64,000 nucleotides of DNA from Sipunculus nudus (Eukaryota; Annelida; Sipuncula; Golfingiida; Sipunculidae), in contig CM049316.1 in NCBI GenBank assembly GCA_026874595.1, positions 70,392,176 through 70,456,175 of the forward strand. Direction: 5' to 3'. The notes beneath the pieces were generated by a model that worked only from the letters and a program-made list of their open reading frames with translations, had not been told where the DNA came from and ran no database searches. The translations under genes were made by a program, and so were the position numbers. Positions 26,001-39,071 of this stretch are shown one piece after another (the first letter of the stretch is position 1; each line of letters starts with the position of its first letter).

Positions 26001-29000
26001 CATTATTTTGTGATTGAGTAGGCTTAGTCGCTCGTTTTCTCATTTGGACCCGAGCCCGGTCTCGCTGGTATTGTTTTCCCATTACCATAATACCCGCGGT
26101 AAATTAAGGGTTCATTTGCAGCTGAGGTTCCTGTCGCCTCCCCGACCGATCTATTTACTTCGTGATTAAACATGTATTGTCAATCGTGACCTGTTATCGG
26201 TTCCTCACGTGATAAAAACCCGTTTTATACTCACGATATCTGGGTGTTTACTGTTATACCTTTATATCTGTTATACCACTTTCCCCCTGGGTCCAAACGT
26301 CAAGCTTGTCAGAGACGATGCAATAAATTTCGGTTTAAAATCAATTCTTGTATTGCATGATCATTTTGCAGGATTATGCATGACTTTATAAATCCCCATT
26401 AAGTGCATATGCTGCAAGAACGCAATTCATGTAAATAAATAAACATAAGGAAACGACTTTTTAAGGGGTAATCTGAAACCGTAGTTGGTAATCGGAATTC
26501 GATTTCAAGTTTCTGGGTGAAAATCAGAGGTCGGTTTCAGATCAAGTCTGTGAGAGATAAAGTCAAATGTAAAGGTAAAGTTTGCTTTAGTGCATGTGAG
26601 GTAAAAGAAAAGGGGGACTGAGTGGTATTTAGAGAAGAAGACGCATGTCATTTTGATTTGCCCCTCCAAAAGAAGATTTAATACTCCGGCCATCGAAAGC
26701 AAACACTAGGGTAATATTTTCTGTAGTTACCAATATGTTAATTTTTATTCGTCTTACTACTTGATAAAAAAAGTATTTGCTATGCATTGGCAACATGAAT
26801 TAGATAAATGCAGGCCGCCGTAAACGGACAAAACAGCTTAACATATTTCAAACAATGATTTTAATATATTGATTATCTAATGATGGCAAATGGCAAATGC
26901 ACCAGTCATACGATATTTAAAATAGTTTTTATCGTGCACCATAGAAATGAATCCCTAATTCAGAAATTCCATTATAATAAAAATGCGGCCATGTTTAATA
27001 AATATTTAAAACTACACTACGTCTGTGCACCTTAAAAAAAGTTTCAACCCTGTGGGGATCCAGCTTTTCAATGCAATACTCAACCACTTCTGTTATTTGA
27101 CATCAAATTGTATTAGTTTAATGAAACACTCTCATATTGTTAAATTAATAATAAAGAGATAATACGTAACAGTAAGCTTATGGTAGTTAGAGACGGGTTT
27201 TTTTTTTATCAAAATGGTTGTACTTTACCTTACCCCACTGATTGGATTTGACAGATATCAATATGTAATAGTACGAATAAATAAGGCTTTTTGTTAGGAA
27301 TATGATTAATACATGAAGCATGTCGTGTATTTTTTTACGGAATTCAAGGAAAAGTTCCACAAATACCCACATGGACTGACCAAGTCGAAAGGCTTTTTCT
27401 GGCACTTTTTTTCTACACTTAGGACAGGTAGTGTCATCTAGCGGCAAGTTATATGACTAATTCATAGTACATAGACATAGTACCCTTGTCCATTTGACTT
27501 AAAATCCGGACTTTGTTACGTTTGCGAGGTATAGAAACAAGTTTTATCTTACATTATGTTTGAGGTAAACAAAATTACTACCTGCCAATACTTAACCAAA
27601 AATCTACATGGTCCGTAAATCTATATATCCTTGACAAAAACCATCGTACATTGAAATGAGTCAAACTAATAAGATAATAACATTAAAAAAAATATCAAGA
27701 AAAGGTCCACCGATACCTGATCATGGTATATAAATAGGTAAAATATAACCTCAATAATGTTAACTAGTGCAAAGATAAGGGAACGTTGAAACACTCCCAC
27801 CATAATAGCCTTATCCATTGGCGACTACGAACACGAAAGATGAGAATGGGTTTCTCACTTTTAGTTTGAATCATATGGGAAAAAGATTTTTTGTTGTCAA
27901 TATAACGACCGAGCACTCGGCCAGCTGAATGTTACGCCGATTTTGACTCATGAAAAATAACGTAGTTTTTTCGATATGAGGCATGACACAGTTTGTTCCA
28001 TACGATTTTTCTTTTTCACTATCAGCGAATTTTCAACAAAAGCATACGACAAGTCAGCGTCAAAATAGAATATTCACAGGAAAGACATTTTCTAGACATA
28101 TCTTTCACCCAATCATTTTGGCCATGAGATCCCGCAAAAGTGCGCAGTTGCTCCAGATCCGATGATCGCGAGGAGAAAACATATAAATCGGGAACAATAT
28201 GGGATATCCTGAACCGCCGACGTCATGTCCCCATTTATATGTTCTAATGCCGATAAATTTCCTTCGACAAAATATGCGGCAAAATATGTGCCTGGCTTTC
28301 AGGATGCTGTTGCTGTCAGCACTTTTTGCCTTGAATCTTGATATATACAAAACTGGTATTGTGTGAACACAGCAGACGATGATTTGCGATATATCATGAC
28401 CTTAACTGCACTGTCTGACAAGGCAAACGACGAATCATTCGTATTCCGTGAGTCATATTGTCAGATAATTTACAAATCCGAAATGACGTTTCTGTACCTT
28501 GGTAACCGTTGCTAAGGAACAATCATATGCACATCAAGCCGCAACGGGTGCAACAGGCCAATGGTTTTAACACATTCTACCGTAAAGTATAATATAAGAA
28601 AAAAAACTGGAGCAAACACACTAAAATAAAAGTGTTTGTTTTTGCTGAATTTATTAATAAATTGAACCTCCTGAGCACAGCACATCGATTTATTTTCACA
28701 AGACGGCGTTAGTTCTTTTGCTGTAATCGGATTGGTCAATAAACTTGGTTCGTTTGTCAATAATCTAACGTTATTCTGACCCTGTATAAACACGGGAAAG
28801 TTTATCACTTTCTGTTCAATAATAAATAAACATTTTAAAGGTAAGCTTGACCCTGTAACGGCGACGCTTATTCTGTAACTATTGGTCCGTACGCCATTAT
28901 TAAAGGTTAATGTCCCGTTGCTTTGTTTGGTTTGGTGGCTTTAATTTGATTGTTTAACAGACCATGAAATTATCACTCGGCTCACTAGACCGGCTCCCTG

Positions 29001-29510
29001 CTCACATGTATCCCCTAGAGGCCCAGGGCAACGTACAGACGGGCACTAGACTACTGTCATACCAAGGTTTTAGATGATGCAAAATACCATCCTAAAGCTA
29101 TTATAGTTGTCGTAAATCTGTATGCATCTGTATACATATGACGTTTGCGTGTTCAGTGGTGCGACATAAGGCTTAAGGCACAAAGAAAACATGAAGGCAA
29201 TGTTTTTAGGCGGGGACGCCAGGAAATATAAATTTAAATCCTTGACCCAAAATATGGTAATTTTTTATACATATTCTAACATTTAATGAGAGGAGATTTT
29301 GAAAAAAATGGTTTCGTATGGCAGCCATTTGAAATCCAAGATGGCCAAATGCAAGGATGGAAACAGCAGTATTCTTTTTCTCCACGTATTGAAGTGGTAA
29401 ATCATACCGGTTTCTAAATTCTACCAAAAAAGGTTTAGGATCATGACTAAAAAAAATCAATTTTATGGCAAACTGCCACCTGACATTCATTGACCAAACG
29501 CATGTTTTAG
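23050..29510. other. Intronic stretch, nothing recognised
   Basis: AT-rich sequence with only short chance frames. It contains short G runs (25648-25656) and a weak CTCF-like GTCATCTAGCGG at 27433-27444. No terminal repeats, tandem arrays or domain-bearing frames were found by eye. Confidence 0.5.
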
Positions 29511-29514
29511 CTGT

Positions 29515-29595
29515 TAGTTCGTAGAATAAAGGTCATTTTTAGCAAATAAAAAGTTTCCATGGAGATATGACCAGGAACTATTTGAATGTTAAGCA
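29515..29595 (+). repeat. Solitary partial unit of the ~155-bp repeat family
   Basis: GTAGAATAAAGGTCA, AAGTTTCCATGGAGAT, GACCAGGAAC and TTTGAATGTTA occur in the same order as in the units of the array at 2815-4375. The second half of the AGGTCA palindrome is lost here. Confidence 0.55.
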
Positions 29596-29818
29596 ATAAC
29601 TGTATAACGGTTATTTTATTTATTTACATTATGTGCCGTGACGGAAGTATCTATCACTATATCTATCAGCTGAGCTTAAAATCTTTCACAATGTTCTTAT
29701 TTGAGGTCAGATTAATCACTATAATATTCTTAGCAATTTCCCAATTAATAAATATACAGATGAGATAACAATTTTCAAATTGATTTTAAACAATAATGTG
29801 GTTTAAGTCAGCCCACAG

Positions 29819-29838
29819 CCCCCCCCCCCCCCCCCCCC
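29819..29838 (+). repeat. Run of 20 C
   Basis: A pure homopolymer. It is preceded by TTTAAGTCAGCCC; the C run at 39981-39993 is preceded by the similar CTTAAATCAG. Confidence 0.9.
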
Positions 29839-29839
29839 A

Positions 29840-32062
29840 GTACATTGGTCAGGTAACCTTGTACATACTATTTGATATAATTAACCGTCTCAGTGACCTA
29901 TATAAGGTCTGGTCGCCTTGGATATTACACCTGCAGGTGCCCGTCGCCCTCCGTCCCCTGTATGTCGTACAGATCACAGATCAATGCTTAATCTGCCCTT
30001 GAAATGTCTAGGTTCTACTGAAATGACGGAAAAGCCGTTTCGAGCCTTTATTCGGCTATTTCCAGTCGCCCCATTGTCTCTAAAGAAATAGACCTATGCT
30101 GGTTGAATAATTGACATAGTGAATATGTAGACGGCTCGGAGCGGTGTGCCCGGGGGATGGCATTAGTTGCCGAGGTCAGCCTCCTCTGCCCGCTGAGGTT
30201 AAATAAAGCCACGTCAATTATACTAAAGCCTATAAGGTGCGCGACACCACGAGAAAATCGTCCAGCCAATATGTATTAGGGTGTTATGTGACCTTATGAA
30301 AAGTGACTTGAAATGCCTACCTCTTGTTTATCTCCTTCAGCTTTTGCTATTGAGGTTAGGCATGTGGCTGGGTCATTACACGCATGTTTTTTTTATTCAG
30401 ATGGAGTGTTTATAAAACAAAAATAAACAAAGTACAGTGGCTTATTAATAAATTGTACATTACATATATAAATTAAATACATTCTTAACAAGAAGGCATT
30501 AATAGAGTGCATGTCTTCGCCAATGTCTTAACTGATACACATCAAGAACTCGGATCATCCCAAAATTTAACTTTATTGATATGCTTTTAAAAGCTATAGT
30601 CGATTTTGCTCCGTAACCCTTGACTCCTTCTAAAAAATATTGTCTAATAGAATTCCCCTTATGAACATTGTGGAAATAGAATGGGACCGTTTGCTAGTGG
30701 GCACCCCTTGCCAATACCTGATAACTTGCATCATCTAAATTTATATTGTTTATTGTTCGAGGCGAAAGGGCCTGTTAATTTTAAACGAAAAAAAGGAAAC
30801 CTCATTAAGTGAATGTAGGTCTTTTAAATTTCACTTATAATGACGTCTTTGCGATGAGCTGATGGATGCATTACTCTTCCCTTATAAGGACGTAACCATG
30901 ACGACGTTAACGACTATTCCTTGGCCCATATTTATATTTTCTGAAAAAAAAAAAATCATCTTAATGCATTTATAATATATTCGAGATATTGCTTTGACAA
31001 ACACACATACATACATAAACCACCCAGAATACGTGCTCCTCTGCCTCCTTCGTTTGCGTCGGTAATGATTAGCTCTTGGAATATTTCACATTTTGGCCAG
31101 TAATCTGTGCAAGGCTGTGTTTAAAATAAGAATGTAGCGCAATTATGAACACCTATCGATTGATTTCACGCATATTACTTTGGTTTATAGACGATGCTGC
31201 CGGCAGACTGAAGCTTACTTTGTGAATAACTGGTCCTGCATGTTTAACGTGTGAAAATGGGTGAAAGTGCCTTTGAATCCTGAACACAGGCATTTGTCGT
31301 GATCTGAAACTTTATAAAATGCTCGAATCGTTCACGTCTTTTAATATTAGCTGCGCTTAAGTCCTTTTCTAGAAAGTATTAAAGAAGTTTTAATATAATC
31401 TAACAGCAATCAACTTGATTTATCAAAATATTTCTTTTTTATTCATGTAGTTTCGAAACCAACCACAAACAAAATGAGAAAATTAGTAATTTTGGGTACA
31501 TTACCGCACTGGCCTTTAAACGGTTTTTCCTTAACGCTAGACCATAGTTTACAAATATTTAGTTTATGTTTTCCCGGAGACTGGCCCAGTCGGTACCGCT
31601 GATAAGACTGTAATGTTCCCGCTTACTGAGCCATAAAGACTTGCTATCTGCCATGGCCTGATACTGCCATCTTGCGGCCAATTATATTACGGTTCTCCGA
31701 CCGAACTGATATATCGTCTGTGTTTATTTCGCTTTGTTCTACACATTTTATAAACGACATTAAATACTAACAGTCTGGAAAGGCTTGTTCTCCTGAAATG
31801 ACGGTCAGAGAGACAAACACCAATCATTTTCTCTTAACGGCAGATGACATTCAATGACCATGTTTTTTATCGTTCTAAGTCTCGTCAAGGCATTCATTGT
31901 AAATTAAAAAGGTAAACTTTTCGTATAATTTGTTTCATGATTTCACAAAAGTATTTACAAATATTCCCTTCACGCCTTTGCAACAATATTTTTGGTTAAT
32001 TTTTATAATTATGATCGCATAAATAGAAAATGGTATACAATACAGACAATTCTTCTTTGCCT

Positions 32063-32065
<3 letters not shown>
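29840..32065. other. Intronic stretch, nothing recognised
   Basis: Mixed AT-rich sequence. Bases 29880-30270 and 31560-31720 are closer to 50% GC and could be regulatory or old repeats. GCCATCTTGCGG at 31666-31677 is CTCF-like. No exon is supported. Confidence 0.45.
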
Positions 32066-32068
<3 letters not shown>

Positions 32069-32108
<40 letters not shown>

Positions 32109-32110
32109 AC
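32069..32110. repeat. AT microsatellite
   Basis: AT dinucleotide run with one TTT interruption. Confidence 0.9.
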
Positions 32111-32114
32111 CCCC

Positions 32115-34545
32115 TTTAACATATTTATATAATTAATAAAGCTAAAAATGCATTTTATCATTTAAATCCCTTGACATATTTATACAACTGACCATTATAT
32201 TTTCGAAAACTAGATAGAACACACGTGCAGATTAAATGAAAGAGTTCTACGCACAGTACGTTATAACAGCTCCGCTAATGAGGTTTGCGACACCCATTGA
32301 TAATAGACAAATTATTTTTATTACCAATTAATAATAGTTAAAACGAAAGTTAATAAACAAGATGTAATTAGGGAATGATATGCCTTTAATGATGTAACAT
32401 GGTGTAAGATTAAGCACATTATCATTCAAACTGAAAGCATGGGTAATTAGTAGTCACTGAAACCGGGGAATATGCGTCATAATATTTACGAAACTGAAAT
32501 ACGATTTGATTCCATGACAACAGGTATTTTTTTTTAAAGTGATATATCTTAGATATTGATATCATCACTTCACTCTAAATATGTAGATCGAGTTCACTAT
32601 CTGGATACCGGTTCGACGACTATATCTTTATTGCAGAAAGTATTGTCAGTTCAAGGATTAACGGAGATGGGCAATTCGCGACCAAATTGTGGTCGAACAA
32701 AATATCTGATGTTCCCAGCATTAAATATTCATTCTATATTTTAACAAAATATACCCAGTGACTAATATATATTTTTTAATTGTTGCATGATTATTTGAGC
32801 TCTAGCATTAGTTTTAGTTGTACGACATTTGATCTTTACTAACCGCATTCCGTTATCCTGGAAGGAAAGTCAATGATATGGTCTATTCGATAGTTTGACT
32901 TCATATTCTTTTATTTTTTAAATTTACAATTGTATGCCCAGACTTTACCTTGATAAACATTTCTAAAAAAAACGTTCAAGTCGTACTTACCAAGGGGTTC
33001 CAAATTACCCTAGGGTCTTCAAATCATCTCAAACTTACAGGAATTCTGTATTTATACTTTATCATGGGGGTTTTTAAGCTGTTTTGTCATTGGTTCTTAA
33101 TTAAAAGTAACGGATGACAATTCCTATGTAAAATATTACTCATAATTGAAATAGATTTGAATTTGTCGAGAAAGACGAGTAGAGAATAACTGCGAGTGGA
33201 TTCCATTCTGCTTAGCTTCCTTTCTTTGGAAGAATACCGAAGAGTCACTGGTATTCGTTATATTAACGTTTGTTATCGGAAAAACAACCATTTATATTTT
33301 CAAGGTATTGTCAGTATTGTCACTCAGTCAACTGTGTAAGAAAAAAGTCTACCTATTTCACTACTTCAAGTTTGATATGTGTGTAATCTTTAAAAGGTGC
33401 CATGTGATATTGTGTCACATTGTTTGTGTTTGTTCACTACATTCATAATGCATACCAGTATATCAACTGGTTAATTCAAAAGCGAAATCTAGGTATCTGA
33501 ATACTAAAGTCGGAGTTTGAATATAACCCACAATGAAACAGTCAATATTACTCTACATTCAAAAAGTACATGGTTGTCATATCCAGACACTGTAAGATTA
33601 AAACACACATACAAGAGGGGTTCGTCCGTGTTCGTCCGGACGGGTTTCCCATTGGTTGGGTTCAACCGCTGGATCCAGTTGCGTAGTTTCTAATGGGTAT
33701 TGCTGCGATAGACTATTCACGAAATGTCAGATTTAATATCAGAATTGTCAAGTTTCTGTAGACCAGAACGGGAGTGTACGAGTCGTGGTCATTGTATGTT
33801 TTCCTGGCTACCATTTCTTGCCCCTGCCAGTTATAATATTGATGAACGAAGTCCTACAAAAATGTTCCTAAAAAAAAATAACCATCAAAAGCTTAATAAA
33901 ATTATCTTTTATATTAACATGTTTTGATACAAAGCCTTTTATAACTTCTCTTTCTGAAACCTAAGAATCGAGCTTTCCCTGCCGGTCCCCTCCTTTACTT
34001 ATTAAAACTGCTTTAAATTACATTTGAAATTTTATGTTATACTTTTTTCAATATTTTGCGGTAAGCCTGTGAAGTCCCCGAAAAAGAATATTTATATGAG
34101 GAAAATTATACTCAAACAAGGCGTATAATGAAGACTAATATTTCCTGGATCAATTTAAGCTTCTGATTATACCACTGGATTTCTGGTAATCATGTTTTAT
34201 TAGGATCGTTTTACTCAGTACTTCATAAATCACGTTAATTACTTTAATTACTACAGTATAAATGTTGGTTTCCCTTCATTAAGTAGAATGTTTGAAATAT
34301 CCATCGCTAAATTTGGCCAATTGTTCCTCAGTTGTTTGTTTTGAGGAATTGTCTGGGAAACATAATAACATCACGTGATTTAGCTTCTTGCCCGATGAGA
34401 GTCAGTGACTCTGAGGTCCAGTAAAGATAATAAAACTAATTTGCGTTATGGGACGGAACGGATTGAGCAAGGGTGATAGTCAGAGTAAATACTTCATTCT
34501 TCAGATGCTGTATATGAACTAATGAATTTTTTTTTCGTGATAACG
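32115..34545. other. Intronic stretch, nothing recognised
   Basis: AT-rich throughout. A small repeated TTCGTCCG with the palindrome GTCCGGAC lies at 33619-33645. No coding or element signal was seen. Confidence 0.5.
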
Positions 34546-34547
34546 AA

Positions 34548-34578
34548 TATATAAATATATATAAATATATATATATAT
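34548..34578. repeat. AT-rich microsatellite
   Basis: ATATAA and AT units. Confidence 0.8.
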
Positions 34579-34663
34579 GCCATACCTTACACTGTTCGTG
34601 AATTGTTAGCTCAAGGTACAGATTTCCTGTCGTCTGCGATTCCAGTTAAAATCTGATCAAGGT

Positions 34664-34912
34664 TTGTTTGTTGGTCTCCCCTTTGGCATTCACCCTTCCG
34701 CGATTGTAAATGGCAAAGGAAGCCTGAAAGCCGGACAGTTAGCGGTTCTGTCTGAAGAATCAGTATTTTGCCATAGTGATGTCTGCCCTCCTACAAAAAC
34801 CGCAGACTTTGGTTTGCATTTTATGATATATCGACAATTGAACAGTGAAGTCCATGAACAGCTCAGTTCAGCTCGCGATATATCAGAAATAGTGGTGAGT
34901 GTGAAGCGGTAG
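34664..34912 (+). other. Open frame of 82 codons in the intron, doubtful
   Basis: The frame has balanced composition and is followed by a donor-like GTGAGTGTG at 34895-34903. No domain, signal or family motif is recognised, and no acceptor or partner exon is evident. The opposite strand is also open across the same bases, which argues for chance. It is recorded because it is one of the few GC-balanced frames in the intron. Confidence 0.12.
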
Positions 34913-35390
34913 ATGGGCCGGGTGGAAGAGATCTGTTCGAAATAAGAACAATCCAAATCTTCTGTAAGAATTTCCTACTGGTACTGCTTGCGTTCTGTTC
35001 AAACCAGGAATGGCTTGCCCCCCTGGTGTAGTAATTTAATATGGCCCAGTTTATATTTCAGGTGGGGGGGGGGGGAGGGGATCTGAAATCGATTTATCAA
35101 ATTTGTCCAGATCTTTGAATACCTTATATTTCCATGTAATGTGCTGCTTTTGTGAATGTTATAAGTCGATATAAATATAATTTACAATATATAAAACATT
35201 TTCAAATACTTTATTTTCATAGATTTTAATTGAACTTTTAATTAAAATCTGGTGTCTTGCACGTGGTTTATTGAAATAAAATATTGAGTTAAGGGCAAAG
35301 AAATTATGATATAGTTATATCAGCGCGGAGATAATCTGAATTATGCAAAAGTAACCTTGAAATGGGCGGAACTATCCCGAGGGGTACTAT

Positions 35391-35431
35391 GAAATCGGTT
35401 TCAGTTTACTGAGGGGAAACTGAAATTGGTC
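35391..35431. promoter_or_regulatory. Inverted pair of interferon-regulatory-factor-like motifs (hairpin)
   Basis: GGTTTCAGTTTAC and, 5 bases on, GGGAAACTGAAATTGG form an imperfect inverted repeat. Each arm carries AAACTGAAA; the right arm GAAACTGAAA fits the GAAANNGAAA core bound by IRF proteins. Function is inference only. Confidence 0.25.
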
Positions 35432-35500
35432 CGGATCAGTAGGCGCTCGCAGTTTTGCAGATGATGCAGAAAACTGCCGGGTCTGGTTGTAAAATTACCA

Positions 35501-35902
35501 ATGTCATCATTCATTAGTCGCTTTTACTGGTGTTCTCTTGTTAACTCTTTATCTCGGCTGCATGACGACACCGCGGATACCCACACCTCGGTGGCTTTCC
35601 ATCAACTGGTTCTTCTTGTGGGATGCATGTCGCGTTTGCAGACATCCGTGAAAACCAGTGTTGCTATTCAAACACGGCCCTTGCTCGGCGCAAGCTCACT
35701 ATATTGTTTTTCTTTGAGTAACCGACCATCCTGTTGGTCGCCTGGCAGACAAACTCATGCGCTCGTATTCAAGCGTGAAGAAACACTTTTGGACTTGAGC
35801 CATTTCAAAGAACGTTCTGGTTTCGGATGTTTCCTGCAAAACCGTTCGAAGATTTCTCCTGAGACAATACACAAGAAAAAAAAGTTCAAAACTTATATTT
35901 AA
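35501..35902 (+). other. Open frame of 133 codons, no recognised product
   Basis: This is the longest uninterrupted frame outside the esterase-like exons and the AT repeats. It is rich in Ser, Leu and Thr and ends in a lysine-rich tail. It has no domain I recognise, no obvious Kozak context and no splice support. It lies on the same strand inside the gene's intron. It could be chance or a decayed gene. Confidence 0.15.
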
Positions 35903-35989
35903 TACACTGCCTCTGCATGTATCACAGTTCGGTGGAGGTCCAATCCAATCAGAATGAGACGCCTCCTGAGTGCCGGAATTCTCCATTTT

Positions 35990-38580
35990 TATTTATTTTA
36001 AAATTTGAAATGTGAAATTTCAATTTGACATTATGACACTTTAGAAAATGTTCATAAGGTCCAAGGAAAGTTAGGAATTTTATTTCTTATGCCTTTTACG
36101 TATTCTTGTTTTGTTTCATTTAATTGTAAATTCATTAGAGACTTAAATGAAAGACTTAAAAATGCTTAAGGATTCAAGGTACACAACAGTCTACACAACA
36201 TACGAAATATATAAATTTGGATTTGTGTTTTTGAAGATGACAGATTACAGCCGTTGGTCTGAACTGAAGCAAGGTACTTTTCATATCAGTTAAACCCAAG
36301 TTCTCCTCACTTAAGAAGCTTGCTAACATCTGACAGAAAAACTATAGATTAGGTCACTGTAATTCTCCGAGTAACAAATCTAAAAAAGGTGTTTCAACAC
36401 CCACCGAAGTTAAGAATTGTAACCGGTTGTAAAAATACATGCAATACCCAGGAACTGCCGGACTAATTGTCATGACGTTAGGTGAGCTAATCGGGCTAAA
36501 CAAAATGACATTTGGAAAAGACGGTGCGAGCCACCTGCATATTTTCAGTTTTAATCACTTGTATTTCTTTAAGTATAACTTTGGTTTGTCCTTCACAAAG
36601 ACAAAAATCATAGCCGTTGGATACAAATGATGAGATTTCTCAGGAGCCCTAAATATAGATTGCTTTTGCCTTTATTTTCTACATGAAAAGAGGTGCAAAG
36701 ATATAAGTATTAGTGTTTCAGGTGCTATTCAATCTAATCCTTAGCAGGGCATTCACTCTAACCACTAGACTTCAAGCTTTTACACGCAGAAATAAAATGA
36801 TAAATTGTTTCCAACTTTTATTAAATCACTATATTTATGCCCTTTTTCATCGGTAAATTTGTTTTAACTGCTGAATGTCATGGTCAATGGGCCACTTATT
36901 TGATAAAATACTAGTTACAAAGCCATGAAGTACTAATTTTTAGGAGATCAAAGTGTCGGATAATAAAGTAGTAACGATTTTTTTCTCACTCAGCATTGGA
37001 TATTTCTGTAAAATTGAAAGCATGGAAATGCAAACAATGATTTGTTATGCACTGTATTACAAAAATAACATATTGTCATATAAACCTGATGAAATAAGCA
37101 GTGTACAATATGGTACAACAATAAACAATACACTTTACAACAAACTGTATGGCGTCTTAAATCCTGTTTACTGCCTTCTGCGTGACAGTTAATGGTCGTA
37201 GGAAGACAAACAGTAGTGTTCAAAATGAGTTAGAACAAATTCCATAGACCAAGACAAGACAAGTAAATATGAGTGTCTTCTTAACAAATGAATCCTGGAA
37301 TGAATTATGCATTCAACCGAACAAGTAGAAATGTGAAGTATAGACAATAGTATAAATAATTGACCTTAGGCCATCATGATTTTAATTGAATTATTCATTT
37401 CCCCCAAAGTAGAAATTTGAGGCCGTCAGACCTGAGTGACGCATTGTCATGAGCGATGTGAAAAGAGACTTGTCATTTATCAATACATCCAGTCTCTCGA
37501 TAGCTACAGTGCCCGAGGAGTGGTAACTATGACAATGATTATACAAATTGACATCAAATATCAATTAACCTTTAATGCTTTCATTATTGAATTGAAAGAG
37601 CTCATCCGCGGGTTAACATTTCATAAGTGCCAATTATAATCCCTATAATGAATTTTAAATGAATGATTTCATGTCCATTCATAAGAAAACTGAACAAAGG
37701 ATTTGAGTGCCTTCAGTCCAAACATAAACAGCCAATCAGCGCAAGCGAAGGCATAATTTTTTGATAATATACGGCTCTTATAAATTCTCAAGTTTGACGT
37801 TTCATTTATGAAATTTCAAAGATGAAACAATTACACTCATTAGTCATAATATAAATATGTTATAATCTATCATAACTTACACTGTTCTGATATAAACTTG
37901 TTTCACTGGCTGACTCATTCCGGTCTTTGTTAGCATCCAGGTCTAAGCCAGTAAGGCCCCTGCAAGTAAATGTTCGCTGCTCACTTTTATTAAACAGCAT
38001 CCGAAAAACCCTTTTAATGAAATCTTTTTGTAATATTGAAAAGTCACATTTTATTTCAAGACCTGCGTTAGTAGAAAAAAAATCTTTGCGAGTACTCATA
38101 AATTAAGAATTTTTTTAAAACAAAATACAACTTTAGAATGTACGGTTTGATAATGAAGCATATACCAACCGGTGTGACAGGCTGACTGTAGAAACCACTT
38201 GACAAAAGAAATAAAACACTCGATCGGTATTACCCGACTGACACTCGACAGGTCGTTACTGTGGTAGCACTAAATAAGGAAGGATTTCAATTCGAAAAAA
38301 TCATCAAATCCGATTACCATATTATTTGCAAGGTACACGTGCTGCTAGCGCATAGGAGTCTTTAACGGTTTTACATCTCAGGTGATATGCAAGTGAAGGG
38401 GCGCTAAGAAACCGTAATGCGGTGTTTCTACTGACCAGAAACAAAATGATTTCACAAGTATAGTTAACTACATGAATCATTGCTTTAAAGGCCAAAATGC
38501 AAACATTTATATGAGTATTCGAGTCCTTAATCTGGACGCGAGGACTCGGCTAGAATTATTACTAATGAGGTACTTCAGTA
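35990..38580. other. Intronic stretch, nothing recognised
   Basis: AT-rich with only short frames. No tandem repeats or element ends were seen. Confidence 0.5.
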
Positions 38581-38584
38581 TACA

Positions 38585-38720
38585 TTCTAAGAATCCGGGT
38601 TCTTCGCAGTGGACTGAGTGGGAAACCTTTTTGGTTCCAACTTGAACCCTAAGTACATGGTTCCTATTAGAACCTTCCAAGGGTTCTTGTATGGAATCTA
38701 ACGGGTTCCATCCATAACCC
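38585..38720 (+). repeat. Cluster of GGTTC / GAACC palindromes
   Basis: GGTTCTTCG, TTGGTTCCAACTTGAACC, GGTTCCTATTAGAACC, CCAAGGGTTCTTG and CGGGTTCCATCC lie within 135 bases and form several small hairpins. It ends about 350 bases before the exon 2 acceptor. It resembles internal sequence of small DNA transposons, but no outer ends are clear. Confidence 0.45.
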
Positions 38721-39071
38721 CTTTAATTAGAATTTTAAAAGTGGACTGACTAGTGAAACTCTGAAGTTTCTTTGTGGACCCCTTCTATAGGGTGGTTATG
38801 GAACCTTCATAGAAAACGTTGTCCAGACCGTCATATAAAACAGTAAAGATCAATTATACAGATTTTTTTCTTTTTCCTTAAAGTATACTACCTTCAACAC
38901 TTATTATCTTTTAATAACACGCATTTATATACATGTATGAACCGACCAATGAAAGAAACCAAGTAAGGCTAAAAAGATAATGCAAGTGCGAAATAGTAAA
39001 ATAAAGAGTCAAAAGGATACAAAATACATGATTGTTCATTAATCTGGTATTTTTTTAATTTTCTCCTGCAG

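Larger units (their letters stand above)
17399..39071 (+). other. 21.7-kb phase-2 intron of the esterase-like gene
   Basis: The donor is GTAACA at 17399. The acceptor is a pyrimidine-rich tract ending TCTCCTGCAG at 39071. Joining 17398 to 39072 restores an AGG arginine codon and continues the family's conserved strand (VQRR then YCVSQDNVFIAG), so no coding exon is missing between them. The intron is long for a gene of only two coding exons. It holds a minisatellite, several microsatellites and unassigned sequence. Confidence 0.88.
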
